This document shows, in pieces, positions 62,099-64,000 of a stretch of 64,000 nt of DNA. Source of the stretch: Cydia pomonella. Its lineage: Eukaryota; Arthropoda; Insecta; Lepidoptera; Tortricidae. The first letter of the stretch is position 1; each line of letters opens with the position of its first letter. Made by a program: the position numbers and the translations under genes. The stretch is taken from the NCBI RefSeq assembly GCF_033807575.1, contig NC_084704.1:25459968-25523967 (forward strand). The letters are read 5' to 3'. The notes beneath the pieces were generated by a model. The model was given only the letters and a program-made list of their open reading frames with translations, ran no database searches and was not told the origin of the DNA.

Positions 62099-62170
62099 GC
62101 CTTGGGTGAGACTTGAACTCACGGCCTCTGGTACGATACTCCAGCGCTCTGCCAACTGAGCCACTAAGAC
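62099..62170 (-). mobile_element. Full-length tRNA-like SINE head (anticodon AUC)
   Basis: The - strand folds as a cloverleaf. The acceptor GTCTTAG pairs with CCAAGGC with one mismatch and one wobble. The D stem is GCTC/GAGC. The anticodon stem CTGGA/ACCAG has one mismatch at its base next to loop GTATCGT. The T stem GTGAG/CTCAC is perfect with loop TTCAAGT. Box A (TGGCTCAGTTGG) and box B are good. The anticodon reads AUC, which would decode GAU, but an A34 Asp tRNA is not normal and the body is unlike tRNA-Asp. It is best taken as the tRNA-derived head of a SINE or a tRNA pseudogene rather than a working tRNA gene. It is followed on the - strand by TAATTTTTCCACTTTTAAAT. Confidence 0.6.
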
Positions 62171-62670
62171 CTCTTCCCAAATTCCATAGCCAATGAATAT
62201 TTCCACCATATGGGTCTAGGGGACCCTAACAACATCCGTAAGAGCGTTACAGTTAAACGGCTACCGGAGTTCCAAGTCATATTGAATCAATAGTAGCTAC
62301 AACAGTTTAACGAGAGGAGACAGCGGGTTCGAAACAAACGCGGGTCGCAAACGCATTTAACAAGTCCCAGACACTAGACAAACTTACTTCGCTTTTAATC
62401 CTGAATTCTTGGGCAACAAATCAAATTGGATTTCCTGAATTTATTAAACTGAGATGTTATACTAATTTTATTAAGCAGATAGATAAGGTCAACACGTGTG
62501 GTATGGGGATATAGATCGTGTCATTCACGACGCGTACCTTGACTTGTATTGTCGTGTTTTTAAAGGTTAGATTTGACAAATCCGCGCGTCATCGTGGATG
62601 ACACGAACTATAAGTACCTACGTCTGCAAGCGACACTATATTTTTTTTAAATAAATGGAAGAATTGAACT

Positions 62671-62767
62671 CACCGCTTTGGGCAAGACTCGAACTTGCGA
62701 CCTTAACTTAGGTAGATAGTTAGTGTAACACCACTACAGTCGCTTTTAAACCAACTGAGCTACTGAA
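62671..62767 (-). mobile_element. Second tRNA-like SINE head with expanded anticodon region
   Basis: The - strand reads AGTAGCTCAGTTGG (box A, D arm) and ends with GGTCGCAAGTTCGAGTCTTG (box B) and a perfect GCAAG/CTTGC T stem. Between them is an expanded region of more than 40 nt instead of a normal 17-nt anticodon arm plus variable loop. It is followed by TTCTTCCATTTATTTAAAAA, an A-rich tail. tRNA-derived, not a functional tRNA. Confidence 0.55.
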
Positions 62768-63217
62768 GCATACCAGAAACGTGCTTTTTTATTGCAAAGG
62801 GAAACAAACAGCATATTTTGCATTCCTTCCTTTTGTTTACACGCTTTTGGAAAGCGCCGTTCTTCTAATTTTAAAGTTTGTAATTCTTCCTTAATTTCAA
62901 AATTTGAAATTTTACAAATGAGTGACACAAACACTTAATGAACTTGGGTAAGGTAAATACCTACTCAAGGTAACATGGAAAAAATGCATTAAACATTATC
63001 CATATCCAGAACCCTGGGATGCCAGATTGTGCTTGAATCCTCAAAGCGCTGAAACAGCAGCATTCGATTCGAGCAGTTTTTGGGGTGTCCTTATTACACT
63101 TTACTCTGGGGTTGGATCTAAAAGGAAAGGTGTCCGTTGTATGTACATTTTCAGCTCTAACTTTAATAGCCTATACGGACTTCAGAATGATTTAACTAAA
63201 ACCCCCATACCATATAA

Positions 63218-63390
63218 TTAAATAAATAAATAAATAAATATTAAATAAATATTATACGACATTATTACACAAATTCTCACAAGTCCCACAGTAAGCTCAA
63301 TAAGGCTTGTGTTGAGGGTACTTAGACAACGATATATATAATATATAAATATTTATAAATACTTAAATACATAGAAATTATTTATATACT
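63218..63390. repeat. AAAT simple repeat and dispersed-repeat fragment
   Basis: Six or so AAAT units (63221-63240) are followed by AGTCCCACAGTAAGCTCAAT and ATATATAATATATAAATATT-type sequence. This composition is typical of a common moth repeat. No coding capacity. Confidence 0.55.
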
Positions 63391-64000
63391 GATCAATGAA
63401 ACACGAAAATCAAAGATAGCATAAATTTAATCTAGGTACATTATTCCCCAAAAGAGAGCCACAGAATAGGCTCAATCTTTTCGAAGTAATGAAGCAGACT
63501 ATCAAATTGAAATACGTATGTGTGGATTTCATGATCAATAAAATGGCGGCGTCCGATGAAGGCAGAGACAATAATAAATTGTAATTACAATTTAAAATGA
63601 GCGGGCGTCGCCGGGGGAGTGGCCTGCGCCCCGCTGCCACCTTCGACTTCATATGTGCACTTTTTGCTGAGTTTGCAGGTAATTACTGCAGCGTTAGTAA
63701 TGCATAGGTATTACTTTGTTACTTACAACCTTTACTTGTGGAAGGCTTCTCGAGAGTAGTTCAATGCTAACCAACTTTATCTCTCCCTAGTCGTGTAACG
63801 TGCATTAAACGTTGCATTACTATCATTTTTATCCTTATCATTATCTAAAACTAACCTAAATATTTAAATCTAATAAACAAAATTTATTTTCCAACTTAAC
63901 GGAAAAATATGACAAATATGAGAAGTGCCCAAAATTTCATCTTTTTAAATACTAAGATAAATATAAGATTGAAGTAGGTATGTTAATGACATAATTTTGC
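63391..64000. other. Unassigned end of window
   Basis: AT-rich with one GC-rich patch at 63600-63650. No gene or element is supported. Confidence 0.5.

Noticed and set aside
62099..62170. Annotation as a functional Asp tRNA gene.
   Set aside because: Anticodon AUC and the body sequence do not match animal tRNA-Asp, there are stem mismatches, and a related tRNA-like SINE head is nearby.

Overview
The window is non-coding-rich animal DNA with large introns, consensus GT/AG splice sites and a dense load of insect transposons. A tRNA-derived SINE, R1- and RTE-type LINE fragments, a maT-like mariner and many small inverted-repeat elements match what is typical of Lepidoptera, so the source is most likely a moth or butterfly. 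The species cannot be named from the sequence. There are no bacterial-style genes, rRNA or CRISPR arrays.

One host protein-coding gene is supported: the 3' part of dachshund (dac, DACH/Ski family) on the + strand. Four coding exons are visible, at 5263-5346, 33377-33523, 35167-35370 and 43899-44029. They are joined by phase-1 introns of about 28 kb, 1.6 kb and 8.5 kb. They encode the conserved C-terminal coiled coil (DD2/DACHbox-C), a proline-rich linker and the C-terminus. The 3' UTR follows, with poly(A) signals near 45.3-45.5 kb. Bases 1-5262 are the intron before the first visible exon; promoter and upstream exons lie outside the window. Right after the second visible exon is a striking array: its last ~80 nt plus its splice donor are repeated four more times at 107-bp period, then once more in degenerate form, and each copy is preceded by AG and has the same reading phase as the parent exon.

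Region by region: 1-5.2 kb is intron with a retroposon tail and a small inverted-repeat element. 5.3-26 kb is mostly unique intron with a few repeats (11.7 kb, 16.2-17.6 kb). 26-29.6 kb holds a perfectly palindromic MITE and a decayed mariner. 33.4-35.4 kb has the exon array and proline-rich exon. 36-43 kb is intron with a LINE reverse transcriptase fragment, a SINE and a second MITE. 44-46 kb is the dac 3' UTR. 46.2-58.3 kb is a transposon cluster: a hAT-type MITE, an unclassified 640-bp TIR element, a repeat with a nested MITE, two further MITEs, an RTE/R1/SINE pile-up, another LINE fragment and a head-to-head pair of Tc1/mariner transposase fragments. 58.3-64 kb is mostly unassigned sequence with two tRNA-like SINE heads.

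Nearly all other open reading frames are short chance frames or antisense of transposon fragments and are left out.
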